Source: Tretioscincus oriximinensis (Eukaryota; Chordata; Lepidosauria; Squamata; Gymnophthalmidae). Taken from it: a DNA stretch of 64,000 bases. Where the stretch lies: contig JAJVDF010000498.1 of assembly GCA_022410635.1 (NCBI GenBank), positions 803,208 through 867,207 of the forward strand, given 5' to 3'. Positions 11,743 to 21,140 of this stretch are shown piece after piece. Every line of letters begins with the position of its first letter. Position 1 is the stretch's first letter. The position numbers and the translations under genes are program-made. The notes beneath the pieces were generated by a model. The model ran no database searches. It saw nothing but the letters and a program-made list of their open reading frames with translations, and was not told the origin of the DNA.

Positions 11743-11755
11743 AAACAAGTAGCTG
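11743..11755. repeat. 13-bp target-site duplication, right copy
   Basis: Exact match to 11564-11576, marking the right edge of the fold-back insertion. Confidence 0.85.
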
Positions 11756-11904
11756 CTTAGTCTTCTCTTGAAAACGTCTAGTGACAGAGAGCTTACTATA
11801 ATTTGTGCTCTGCTCCACTGATTAATCTTTAAAAGTTGAAGTGGAACATGGACAAATTGAGATATTGGTATTTCAACCTCATCATCTGGCATCTCCTTTG
11901 ATTT

Positions 11905-12262
11905 CTTCCACACTTTGTCTGAAGGACTGCTTAGTGTTCCAGTCTCAACTGGTCAAAAACTTGGAGCCCTGCTACATGATTGTGTGTTTTTACATTTTTA
12001 CATCGGTTCAATATCTAAGGCATGTAATTTCAACCTACTAATTATCCTGAAAATCTGGAAGTTCCTATCACTTGAGACCATCCATCTATTTGTTCAAGCT
12101 CTGGTGATGTTCTATCTGGATTACTGTAATATTTTACTGGCAGGTTTTCCTTCTTACTCTCTTCTTACTCTGGTTCACAATAATGCTGTTTTGGCTGTTT
12201 TTAATCAATCTGCTTCAGATTGCTTATTCTGGCATTCAATGCTCTGTGCATGAATATTCCTG
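11905..12262 (+). pseudogene. L2-like LINE reverse transcriptase C-terminal fragment
   Basis: Conceptual translation of 11915-12250 includes FLSLETIHLFVQALVMFYLDYCNILLAGFPSYSL in pieces. In L2-clade LINEs the region after the RT core reads as a conserved segment containing LDYCN and LLAGLP-like motifs, and the copy here keeps LDYCNILLAGFP. The frame ends soon after and neighbouring bases are shifted, so this is a fossil. It lies directly downstream of the CR1 remnant ending near 11830 and upstream of family X. Function in life would have been part of the ORF2 polyprotein. Nothing suggests current activity. Confidence 0.6.
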
Positions 12263-12327
12263 ATTATTTAGCAGCCAGTTTGACATGGTTTGCACTCTCC
12301 AGGAATTTGGNCCCTTTACACACCGAG

Positions 12328-12650
12328 TTAAAAACTGCAATCTAAAAGTGTTCATCACTTACCTGTGAAATCTGTGTGCAGCGAACGAGAGGAAGTAGTA
12401 GGAAGACAATATCGCCCATGTCAGCCGGACAATTCTGCAATCCTGCTGGCTGACATCTTCTCATGGTATTTCTCTTCTTGTGACAGCATGGTACACAAGC
12501 AGGCTGGTCAGTGGAAGAAGAGACATTCCATTCTGGTGTCTGAAAGGATCAGCAAGAAGATATAACAGGGAAATGAAGCATTCTCCTGAGTGGACAACTG
12601 AAGCTCCATTGCCATGTGGGATGGATCCCTCATCAAGTAAGTATCATAGC
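12328..12650 (+). repeat. Dispersed repeat family X, copy 1
   Basis: The sequence running from TTAAAAACTGCAATCTAAAA through AGGAAGACAATATCGCCCAT, a small inverted repeat CAGCCGG...CTGGCTG, and GAAGCTCCATTGCCATGTGG matches in order the copies at 14265-14840 and 59908-60440. I see no protein and no clear terminal repeat. It could be an old DNA transposon or SINE-like element. I do not recognise the family. Confidence 0.6.
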
Positions 12651-13264
12651 AGTTTGAAACCCATATGGGGCTACAGCCTTACTTTCTGTTTCCAGGAGGC
12701 TAAAGGTTGTTACATCAACATATGCAGCACTATCAAATTTGTGAGCATTCCAGGATGTGGCTCCACATTTTTGGAAAAGCTTTCCTCTGGATCTTTAGTT
12801 GGAGGAGGATCTTCTTTGCTTCTTTTTTACTCGTCACTGAGGAAATTATGCCACTTGACAAAATGATAGGTGTGTAGGTGGAATTGTGATTGTTGGATAT
12901 TTGTATGGTGGATTTCTTTTTTTATTATAATTATTTGTGTTTGTTTTTTCATGCCGTTGTTGTTGTTGTTGTTGTTATTAAAATTATGACAACGACTATG
13001 ACTACTAGTAATAGTAGTGGAATTAGCACATTTGTTATGGTAATGCAACTGGCTCTAGTCCCTCCTCCCCCTTGCTCCCATCTGTGCCTCCACCCACTCC
13101 CTCCCTTGCCCCTCCCATGCCCCTCCCATGACCATTTCATTTGCCACTTCTTTGTTTAGTTCCTTCTTTCCATTTTCCTTTCCTTTCCAGTACTGGTCCC
13201 AGTACTGATCCCTGGGATATTCCACTTCCATAATTATTTTCTACTGTTTTCTGTTTTATTTGTC
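12651..13264. repeat. GTT microsatellite and C/T-rich DNA
   Basis: A (GTT)n run at 12956-12977, and a C-rich pyrimidine tract at about 13055-13195. Bases 13185-13235 (CAGTACTGATCCCTGGGATA) resemble the antisense of the CR1 RT region at about 48485, so a small CR1 scrap is possible. No gene. Confidence 0.5.
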
Positions 13265-13365
13265 CAACCTAGGACTCTGGTTTCTAGAGACTGCAAAAAT
13301 TCTAAGCCCTGTCATTNGTCTCTGGAGGCTGCCAAAGTTCCAAGCCCTGTCATTGGTTATTATAA
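13265..13365. repeat. Two-unit minisatellite, also present at 45605
   Basis: Two adjacent units of roughly 43 bp, each with CTCTGGAGGCTGCCAAAGTT-like and CTAAGCCCTGTCATT-like phrases. One related unit appears at 45612-45660. In both places it lies just downstream of a pyrimidine tract. Confidence 0.6.
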
Positions 13366-13749
13366 TACCTCAGATTATTGAACTCTCCCAGGTGCCTTTT
13401 AGTATATATGATTATTATGATTATTTTCAGAATATCTGTAATTTATACCTGCTTCCTTGTAATTTAATCGTGTTGCTTTTAGATTTTCTTTCTTGAGTAA
13501 AAGAAAATCATGATTTCCTTGTTAGTTGACAAGCAAGACTTAACTCCTATTATAGCTGGTAACCCAGCACATATTCTGNTGCCTCTCAGTCTTAAAACTA
13601 AGTGGTAAGGTGCTTAATTAAGCAAACTGAAAAGTAGAAGGAGATAAAATCTGCAAGGTATGCAAATGTTGGCTGTCAAATATGGGTGGGCAGAATTTAT
13701 TTGAAAAATTAGTCTATGTTCCAAACTCTTCTGCATTGAGAAGCTGCAA

Positions 13750-14013
13750 GAGCCAGTTTGCTGTAGTGGTTGAGTGTTGGACTCATACCTGGTAGACTCC
13801 CAGTTCGATTCCCCANTCCTCCATGAAAGCCAGCTGGGTGATCTTGGGCCAGTCAAAGTTCTTTGAACTCTCTCAGCCCCACCTACTCCACAGGGTGTCT
13901 GTTGTGGAGAAAACAACAAAAAGCTATGTGCGCCACCCTATGGTTGGCTGCCCTGAGACCTTCGGGTATAGGGTGGGATACAAGTACAAATAAATAAATA
14001 AAATAAATAATAN
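13750..14013 (+). mobile_element. SINE-A (Sauria/ACA-like tRNA-derived SINE)
   Basis: A complete SINE. The tRNA-like head has an A box GCTGTAGTGGTTGAGTG and a B box GTTCGATTCC. The core (AACTCTCTCAGCCCCACCTA, AGGGTGTCTGTTGTGGAG) resembles squamate Sauria SINEs as I remember them. The tail CGCCACCCTATGGTTGGC, CCTGAGACC, TATAGGGTGGGATACAAG and (AAATAA)n matches the 3' end of the L2-type LINE at 42176-42780 rather than a BovB tail. Such SINEs depend on the reverse transcriptase of the LINE whose tail they share. Confidence 0.85.
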
Positions 14014-14395
14014 GTCCTCAATTCATTNAACTCATTCACCCTGATCATCTTGTTCCCCAGTATGAAAAGTGCAAATGGATCTGAATAAAATGCTTGGTTT
14101 AAGAAAAAAAATATAATAGGGTGCATGTTAAACCAATCAAACCAGTGAATGTTCATGTGTTATATTTATTGCGTAGTGAATTAAGGCACCATGCACGAGA
14201 TGGAGTGAAATATGGAAGGGGGTGAAAACCTGCCATAACCCAATCACCCGTTCGTGCATATTGGCCTCCAAAATCCATGTAGCTGGCGAAAGGACCAGGA
14301 AGTCAATACCACANATGTCAGCCAGCTGTGATCTGCAGTCCTGTCTGTCTAGCATCTTCTCAGGGTATAACAAGTCCCACATGGTGACAACAAAC

Positions 14396-14410
14396 ACAAG
14401 GGCTTGCAGC
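14396..14410. repeat. 15-bp target-site duplication, left copy
   Basis: ACAAGGGCTTGCAGC, repeated exactly at 14646-14660. The flanking bases differ on both sides, so the duplication is precisely 15 bp. Confidence 0.92.
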
Positions 14411-14495
14411 CAATTTCAGAGAAATAGCCGTGTTAGTCCTGCAGAAAGTCCAGCAAAGGAGCTAGCAGCACTTTGAGACTAACTTGAGAAAAGTG

Positions 14496-14533
14496 GTTGG
14501 CATAAGCTTTCGTAGACACGTCTACTTCTTCAG
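14496..14533 (-). ncRNA. Hammerhead-ribozyme-like core, left arm
   Basis: On the minus strand: CTGAAGA (14533-14527), stem II GTAGAC/GTCTAC closed on a two-base turn, GAAA, and the minimal stem GC-TTAT-GC. All conserved core boxes of a hammerhead are present in order. The next bases are CA where a cleavable U-H is expected, so cleavage is doubtful. Confidence 0.55.
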
Positions 14534-14561
14534 ATGCTGAAGAATCTGATATCTTCAGCAT

Positions 14562-14597
14562 CTGAAGAGGTAGACCTGTCTACGAAAGCTTATGCCA
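14562..14597 (+). ncRNA. Hammerhead-ribozyme-like core, right arm
   Basis: CTGAAGA at 14562-14568, stem II with GTAGA pairing TCTAC around a CCTG loop (14570-14583), GAAA at 14584-14587, stem III GC-TTAT-GC at 14588-14595, then CA at 14596-14597. It is the mirror of the left-arm core. The invariant core is retained while the cleavage-site U is replaced by C. Confidence 0.55.
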
Positions 14598-14645
14598 ACC
14601 ACTTTTCTCAAGTTAGTCTCAAAGTGCTGCTAGCTCCTTTGCTGG

Positions 14646-14660
14646 ACAAGGGCTTGCAGC
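14646..14660. repeat. 15-bp target-site duplication, right copy
   Basis: Exact copy of 14396-14410. Confidence 0.92.
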
Positions 14661-14840
14661 TAGCTGTTCATAGAAGACACAACATTTTCATGATAATGAC
14701 AGAGAGCATCAGAAATCCAGGTATTTCATGACAATGGAACTTTTTCAGGGTGGGTCCCAGGTGGATAACGAAAGCTCTGTTGACCCGTATAACTGAGATA
14801 TCATGAAGATCCTTCAATGCCAGTAGGAAAACCTCATGTA

Positions 14841-16062
14841 CACATAGCTTAAAACAAAGAAAAGAAAAAATGGAGAAGGGAAATTTCCAGTAAACTATTT
14901 ATTTTGGGGGGAAGTGTTTGCTCACATTATGTCAGACAAAATTGATTTGTAGATATCATGAACATGTGCCCTGAAGGAGTTAATTGTAGAACACATAAAA
15001 GGAAGCACGATCTTTTATCTGAAATAGCGCTTAAGATTGTTTTCTTTTCAAAATATGAATCAAGCACAGATATCATATGTAATATTAGTCATAAACACCA
15101 GATACCATCTGCAATATTAGCTACGTCTAAGGCCCTGCTCATAGACATGCTTTTAAACTTTTCTTCCTAAAGAACAGTTTGGTTTCCCCTGTGGCCTAAA
15201 TCCATTGTTAATACCAGAAAGAATTGGAACCCTAACCATTAGACAAACATGTTTTAGTAGAAATGAATGAATGGAAAGAATTCTGTCCCAGAATTATACA
15301 AATTTTGATGTTCTTAATAAAAACCAGTGTGTGGCAAAAACGAATGACCTATGACTTATTATCAAGTGTTAAAGCAAATATGATTTTCTCATTATCTTTT
15401 CTAAGAAGGAAGAAAAGGAAATACATAAGGATGTATGAAAATGCATTATATGCTTGATTTTTAGGCTATATTTGCTAATAAGCCAATATTTGTGTAGTAG
15501 ATTACCCACCATTATTTTGTCAAAGAAACAGCATGGTAACTCACTAGCCCCCTGGAGCTTTCAGAAGTTATGACCCTGAAATGGCTAAAAATACCACTGA
15601 GAAATAAAGGCACTATGAATATGTTTATTTTATAACCTTCCTGTAGGGAACCATAACAAACTGAGTGGACTGAGAATTGTAGGGAATATAAGAGAGTTTT
15701 AAAACAACGAAGGAAGACCAATTATAGCAATAAAACTTCTGTCACTGCTTTTGAGAAGGGTACCATTCAAAGAAGCTAGAGGCATTACTTAGCAATGAAA
15801 TACATACTTTGAATGCCAGTTCAGTTCCTATCGTGCCCAGCAAAAAAGGACAAGTAGATGTTCATGTGATGACCCACCTGCTGCTTTAGACCTTTAAAAA
15901 CTATGGCAAGTCATAACTNCCAGCACTGTAGTAAAAGAACAAAACAGTTTTATCAGACATCAAACAAGGTATTTTGGTTCCTAAAGTGAAGTTTCAAAAC
16001 CTTCATTTAAAAAGTGATGTCTGAGAATATTAATTGTGTCATAGCTGAATACAGGGAAGGGT
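14841..16062. other. Unannotated AT-rich stretch
   Basis: Unique-looking sequence with only short, non-protein-like reading frames. Nothing recognised. Confidence 0.55.
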
Positions 16063-16140
16063 CATAAGAAGAGCCCTGCTGAACTGGGTCACAGCCCATC
16101 TAGTCCAGCATTCTGTCTCACACAGTGACCCACCAATTGC
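16063..16140 (-). mobile_element. CR1 LINE 3' terminal fragment
   Basis: CATAAGAAGAGCCCTGCTGA, CCCATCTAGTCCAGCATTCT and CTCACACAGTGACCCACC are the reverse complement of the CR1 3' end seen at 1-88. It abuts a SINE-B on its right. Confidence 0.85.
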
Positions 16141-16155
16141 ACCTGCAGTATCATG

Positions 16156-16466
16156 CAGAAGAAAGAAGAAGAACTGGGTTGTTATACCCCGCTTTTCTCA
16201 CCTTTCAAAGGGACTCAAAGCGGCTTACAAGGGTATTTTGCCCGAAGGCTCACATTCTATCTTCCCCACCAGACTCTGGTGGTTCCCATGTATCTACTTG
16301 CAGTCAGTTGCAATTTCTTGCAGTNTCTGCTTTCGAATAGCTGGGTTGGCTAGAGCTACAGGCTAGTGAAGGGTGCTCACCCCTCCCCACGTCTCACACA
16401 GGGCTTTGAAACCCGATCTCCCAGATGAGAGACGAATTCCTAAGCGACTGAGCTATCCATGCCTGC
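16156..16466 (-). mobile_element. SINE-B (tRNA-derived, BovB-like tail)
   Basis: On the minus strand the head reads GGCATGGATAGCTCAGTCGC (A box TAGCTCAGTCGC) and GGGTTTCAAAGCCCTG (B box). A GTGGGGAGGGGTGAGCAC block and a middle with CTACAGGCT...AGCCAACCC follow. The tail is TTGTAAGCCGCTTTGAGTCC, GGTGAGAAAAGCGGGGTAT, then CAGTTCTTCTTC. The tail looks like that of BovB/RTE-mobilised SINEs. Four other copies in the window share this order. I do not recognise a published name for the family. Confidence 0.8.
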
Positions 16467-16609
16467 ATTAAAAGAAGCAAACCTTCACCTGTTCTAGATG
16501 TTTCATGAATATTGCCTAAAAAATGTGTGTGAGAGAGACAGAGACACAGAGAGAGAGAGTATGAGATGACACTAATTTGTTCACGGTAATTGTAATGAGC
16601 TTCAGAAAA

Positions 16610-17828
16610 ATCTCTTGAAATTGGGTGAGTGGGCAAATGCACTACAACTTAAGCAATGCAAAGTCATGCGCTCTGAGGCTAAGAACTGCAATTATCCCTA
16701 TCTACTGATGGAGACCAAGCTTTCTGTGACAGAGNGGGAAAGGAATCTTGTGGTGTTGGTTGGTGGATAGCTCAATGAAAGTGTCAATTCAGTGTTAGGC
16801 ACAATTGAAAAGGGAACCAAAAATAAGTCAGCAAGTGTCATTTTGCCTCTCTATAAATCTATGTTGAGGCCACATTTGGAATACTGTGTATAATTCTGGT
16901 GACTGCACTTTAGAAAGAATATTGTGGAACTGAAGAAGGTGCAAAAATGGCCACAGTAGTGATAAAAGGGTTGGAGCACTTGCCTTATATAGGAGGAGGA
17001 GGAAGAGGAAGAGGAAGAGGAAGAGGAAGAGGAAAAGGAAAAGGAAAAAGAAGAGTGTTCTTATACCTCGCTTTTCTCACCTTTCAAAGGGACTCAAAGC
17101 GGCTTACAAGGATATCTTTTGCCTGAAGGCTTCCATTCTATCCTCCCCACCAGGCTGTGGTGGTTCCCATGTATTTNCTTGCAGTCATTTACAATTTCTT
17201 TGCAATTCATGCTTTTGTATAGCTGGGTTGGCTAAAGCTACAGGCTAGTGGAAGGTGCTCACCCCTCCCCACATCCAACACAGGGCTTCGAAACACGATC
17301 TCCCAGATGAGAGAAGGATTCCTTAGTGACTGACCTATCCATGCCTGTAACCAAGCTGCAATGTTTCGGCCTCTTCAGCTTCTAAAGGCAGCAGTTAAGA
17401 AGTGATCTAATTCAAGTATATAGAATTATGCATGGGGTGGATAAGGTGAGTAGAGAAAAAATATTTTCTTTATCACACAACACTAGGATTAGAGGGCAGA
17501 ACCTGAAGCTGATGGGCAGAACAGTTAGGACAGGCAAGGGAAAGCTGTTGTTTTTTTCAGCCAGAAGGCCATTGGAACACATTTTCAGAAGAGATGGTGG
17601 TAGCTAGCAGCCTGGATAGCTCCAAGATAGGATTAGATAATTCATGGAAGACGTGTATGTCAGTAGCTAGTAGAATGGAAGAAACAGGCAGCATACCATT
17701 TGCAAGGAGTCAAGAACAGTTGGGGTTTTTACCTTCTGCTTGAGATTGCCCTAATGCAATTGGTGGGCCACTGTGTGAGACAGGATGCTGGACTAGATGG
17801 ACTCCTCTTATGTTTTATGTTCTTATGA
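16610..17828 (+). pseudogene. CR1 LINE, ORF2 C-terminus and 3' UTR, split by SINE-B
   Basis: Blocks follow the minus-strand copy at 61441-62409 in order: TTGGGTGAGTGGGCAAATGC, GGAGACCAAGCTTTCTGTGA, GCAAGTGTCATTTTGCCTC (end of the RT domain), GGCCACATTTGGAATACTG, then after the SINE the segment encoding the thumb region (TTCGGCCTCTTCAGCTTCTA, AAGTGATCTAATTCAAGTAT). The 3' UTR ends ATGCTGGACTAGATGGAC and TGTTCTTATGA. Frame is lost in several places. In life this encoded reverse transcriptase; here it is a fossil. The SINE-B at 16985-17348 lies inside it. Confidence 0.8.
16985..17348 (-). mobile_element. SINE-B with expanded GGAAGA tail
   Basis: The body 17047-17348 matches the copy at 16156-16466. 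The purine run 16985-17055 (GGAAGA, GGAAAA units) is the reverse complement of its expanded CTTCTT tail. It interrupts the CR1 reading frame region, so it is younger than that CR1. Confidence 0.8.
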
Positions 17829-18243
17829 CAGGAGAGTATATCACTTGCCCAGGAAAGAGTTGACAGAAAGGCAAATATAAAGGTTTGAACAAAGTGAATT
17901 AATATCACAAAACCAAGACACCAAATTATCAGTGAATACTGGAATAAACAAGTGCTGTATGGATGCAGCCAGAGAGAACAAAGTAAGACAAGCTTATTCA
18001 AATTTGGCTAACAAATATGAAAAATTGGCCCTTGGTAAATAGGCTTGCTGATGTATTTTCAGGAGCTCATTATTCCATTTTCTAGATAGTTCCAAATCAG
18101 AATATAGCATGGAATACAATGTGGTTTTCTAAATTTTCCAAAATCTGGAACTAGCATGTAATGCCATGAGGTCTTATAGATGTTCCAAAGAAAGGCCTAG
18201 CATGGAATGATGGGAGCTGAATATTAGGAACAACCAGAGAGAA
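17829..18243. other. Unannotated stretch, possible family Q remnant
   Basis: 18060-18215 has TCTAGATAGTTCCAAATC, ATAGCATGGAATAC and GGCCTAGCATGGAATG phrases that echo family Q. Otherwise nothing recognised. Confidence 0.4.
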
Positions 18244-18545
18244 ATGGTTTTACCTCCGGAAAGAAGAAGGAGAAGGAAGGAAGAGAAGAAAGAGAAGGAG
18301 AAGGAAGAGAAGGCGGAGAAGCAGCAGCGTTGGTTTTCATACTCCACTTTTCTCAACCTGAAGGGAACCAAAGCAGCTTATATAACCTTCTGTTCTCTTT
18401 ACAACAGATATCTTGTGATATCTAAGAGCTTAGAGGCAGAGCTGAGAATGCTCTAAAGAACTGTTACTAGCCCAAGATGGAGTGCAGAATTTTACTGAGA
18501 GACTTCCAGGTAAAAGTCTTATCACTCTAACTACAAGCTGTGTAG
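18244..18545 (-). mobile_element. SINE fragment with purine tail
   Basis: A GA-rich run (18249-18325) leads into ACTCCACTTTTCTCAACCTG and CCAAAGCAGCTTATATAAC, an inverted SINE-B-type tail. This is followed by SINE-A-like core text (GAGCTGAGAATGCTCTAAAG, GAACTGTTACTAGCCCAAGA) and a degraded head. It may be a chimaeric SINE or a tail variant of the Sauria type. The frame running through the GA tract (Lys/Glu-rich) is not a gene. Confidence 0.55.
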
Positions 18546-20949
18546 TTTATCCCAGGGATAAAAGAAAGGACAAACAGAAAGTTACTTGTTCGGGTTACAC
18601 TGGCCCAGCTACACAGTTAGAAATAAAATTTGCTGCTACTGTAATTTTTACAATCCTATAACATCTGCATCACATTGTCCACATCAACAGTTTTTGACTC
18701 ATCAAATACATAAGACAATAATGCTTCAATGCAGTTCTATATAATTTAGCAAGCTGATGAGCCTACAACTAAAAATACCAGCAACTGGCAAAGTCTGTTA
18801 TGTTGCCCAATCTAATGGGAGTTCTGCAAGATGTAGTGAGGTAGAAATGAAAGAATGAAGGAATAAAAACACAAAAACAACCAAGAAGTAGGATCTAAAA
18901 CTCAATTTTAAAGAAATCAGCTCAGAAATAGTTTCTGATTATTCACAGACACATCTGGCTCACACTTGAAATATTATAAGCACCCTTAATCCTTCCATCT
19001 TAAAGCAGCTTGTTATGCAAAATTACCACTTCAGACTTCATTAGTATTTTTTTCTTCTTTTCTCTCCACCCCATTTTCCTCTAAATTGTTCAATCCAACT
19101 TTCTCCAGCTCGGAAACCCATTCTGCCATGAAAGGACATCTCTTCAGCAGTGCAGATGGCAATTTTCATCATGTAAGGTTATGAAATGCCAGTCACACAG
19201 TCATAGGCTGCCAAATCGTGATTTTTCTTTCTTTCCTACAGTACAAGATGGCAGGGCAAAGTCCAGAAAGTAACCTCCTGTTACAAAACCTTTTACCGCT
19301 GCAGTTCATTGGGCATTATGCAAATCAGATCATCTGTTTAAATAGGGTCCATATGGTGATGTTTCCATAAATGTTTTCTTTATTTGAATACTGTGCATTA
19401 ATCTATTTAGAGAGCCACATTGAAATTAACCTTGGAGATGGAACAATTACAGACAGAGCCAAGAAGCAGGCCAATTGTGCTTCTTATCCATTGGAAAGGT
19501 GTCTGTTTAGTGAGGCACAGGACTGTAGGCTGCTTTGCTCTACGATCATTGAAATAAGGTAATCTAGCATTGATCAGGATGAAGCCTGTATCAAATCCCC
19601 AATACAGCTACTACCTAGCTTTCCTTTGTTTAATCAGCTTATATACATTAAAATAATCAAGCTTGTATGTTAACCATCTATTGTTTCCTAGTCTTAAAAA
19701 AGTAGACAGGATCATAAACATTACCAGTCAAAAGCCTGCAAAAATGTGGGCATAGGTTAAGGTGGTAGACGTTCCTACTGGGCATTACTGAGGCGAGCTG
19801 TAGCAGCTGGGGCCAGGTGGTGTATGGTCAGGTTGTGGAGGGTTTGGAGTGAGTTGTAGTGTGTGTGTACTCTGGGCAGGCAGGTCACAGGGAATAGGTT
19901 TAGAGTTGACTCACATGGTAGTGAGGTTACAGTCCTATTGTAAGAAGGCCAATTGCCATAATGCGAATTAGTAGGTAATGAAGTAAGGGCAATGTTTTGC
20001 ATTTTTTTAAAAAATCCCCTAATGCCTAATGGTGTCTAGATATAAAAAGAGAAACTTTACATAGGTTTGAATGAAAAGCTATTAAAAAAATAAGCGGATG
20101 AATTTTCTCAGTTGATATAGGATGGGATATAGATAGGTGACCATTTACTTGCCCTCTCCCCTGTATCAAATGAAAAAAATGAAAATAGTTTGAGTTTAAA
20201 GAGACTCAAGGTTAAGGAGTCTGAGGTATTCTGTTATTACAACATTATTGCAGAATAACTTTAATACATAAATAGTGATGGATGTCTACATAGAAAATTG
20301 CACTGGAAGATTTGAAATTTTGAACAACTTCCATAAACTCTCTAACTCTCACCATAATGCTCAAATGCGCTGATAGGTTAATCCAATCTAACATTTTGGC
20401 CGCACTGCTCAACCATGATACTGTAATAAAAGTTGAACAGTATCTACCCACCAATGCAAACTCACAGTAACATGTAATTTTGATTTTATTGCTGTTTATT
20501 ATGCATAACTGAATTCCATAATAGCAATTTTTTATGCTGAAACATCTTGTGCATACTTCTCATTTTCTGGATCAGGCTTCTGTATACTCCCATATTCTGA
20601 ATCACTGGACTACCAACTCTTATGATTCTATGATTTTGTAACATACATAGCTAAGAGACATAGATGCTTAATACACAGGCCCTTAACTTGAACCCTTAAC
20701 TTACAGAAATGTGCCTTGAAACAATAATCAAAACATTAATTTTAATATTTCTATTTCTAGTCTGTTTCTTGCTTCCATACTTGTAGTTCTCATCCAGAAC
20801 ATTGGAAGTATGTAGATGGCACATCTGTTTTGTTCAGAATTATTGGGTAAAATGTTTCAGTGGCTGCCATTGTGAAATGCACTGAAATGCTTCTCCTAGA
20901 AGCCCCAAGGCTGGAGACTTTTGTTCCTTGCTTTCAGAAGTATGAGAGT
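18546..20949. other. Unannotated stretch
   Basis: No elements I can name. 19740-20000 is G/T-rich with GGTGGTGTATGGTCAGGTTG-like wording, possibly an old repeat. The remainder looks unique. Confidence 0.5.
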
Positions 20950-21140
20950 AAGGCTAGGTGAACATGATGACTTAAAAACCATGGAACGATGCCTGAATAG
21001 CTAAGCAATAGTTTATTCCAGGAAAAAAGGCGTTGATTGCAGGTCGACTATTGAAAAACATTTAGCACTTGTGTCCGAGTCTTCCTGATTGTGCTACAAA
21101 TGAGATAGAAAAATGTCGTGTGCACGTAGCCTAAGACTAT
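20950..21140. repeat. Possible MITE with AGGCTA(C/G)GTG ends
   Basis: AAGGCTAGGTGAACATGATG on the left and CGTGTGCACGTAGCCTAAG on the right form an imperfect terminal inverted repeat around 190 bp. No exact target duplication. Assignment is tentative. Confidence 0.4.

Larger units (their letters stand above)
11480..11830 (-). mobile_element. CR1 LINE 3' fragment split by a Penelope-like insertion
   Basis: On the minus strand this is the end of a CR1: the 3' UTR with TAGAATCATGAAC-type terminal repeats (as ATTCTATGA on the other strand), GGCTTGGACGGGATCTCAAA and CTTCTCTTGAAAACGTCTAG. The host element occupies about 11480-11563 and 11756-11830. Between these, 11577-11742 is a fold-back Penelope-like insertion with its own target duplication, so the CR1 is the older of the two. 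Confidence 0.75.
14411..14645. mobile_element. Fold-back Penelope-like insertion, two opposed arms
   Basis: Two inverted arms about 100 bp or longer meet at a small central palindrome (GCTGAAGAATCTGATATCTT region, 14536-14560). Each arm contains, from the outside, CAGCAAAGGAGCTAGCAGCA, TTTGAGACTAACTTGAGAAA, TTGGCATAAGCTTTCGTAGA and TTCTTCAGATG, or the reverse complement. The left arm carries an additional outer piece (AGAAATAGCCGTGTTAGTCC). Exact 15-bp target duplications flank the unit, which shows that the whole fold-back arrived as one insertion. No protein is encoded. The same architecture, with one arm shorter, is at 11577-11742. I infer a Penelope-like origin from the hammerhead-like core. 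Confidence 0.7.
14265..14840 (+). repeat. Dispersed repeat family X, copy 2 (interrupted)
   Basis: Left part 14265-14410 (GACCAGGAAGTCAATACCAC, ATGTCAGCCAGCTGTGATCT, CAGTCCTG, CATCTTCTCAGGGTAT) and right part 14661-14840 (TTTTTCAGGGTGGGTCCCAG, TATCATGAAGATCC, GTAGGAAAACCTCATG) follow the order of family X. They are separated by the Penelope-like insertion at 14411-14645, which therefore came later. Confidence 0.55.

Noticed and set aside
14411..14645. Ordinary cut-and-paste fold-back transposon
   Set aside because: Target duplications of 15 bp here and 13 bp at the sister locus vary in length, which fits target-primed insertion better than a transposase with a fixed stagger.
20950..21140. 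Confident hAT MITE
   Set aside because: The inverted ends are imperfect and no 8-bp duplication was found, so it is listed only as tentative.
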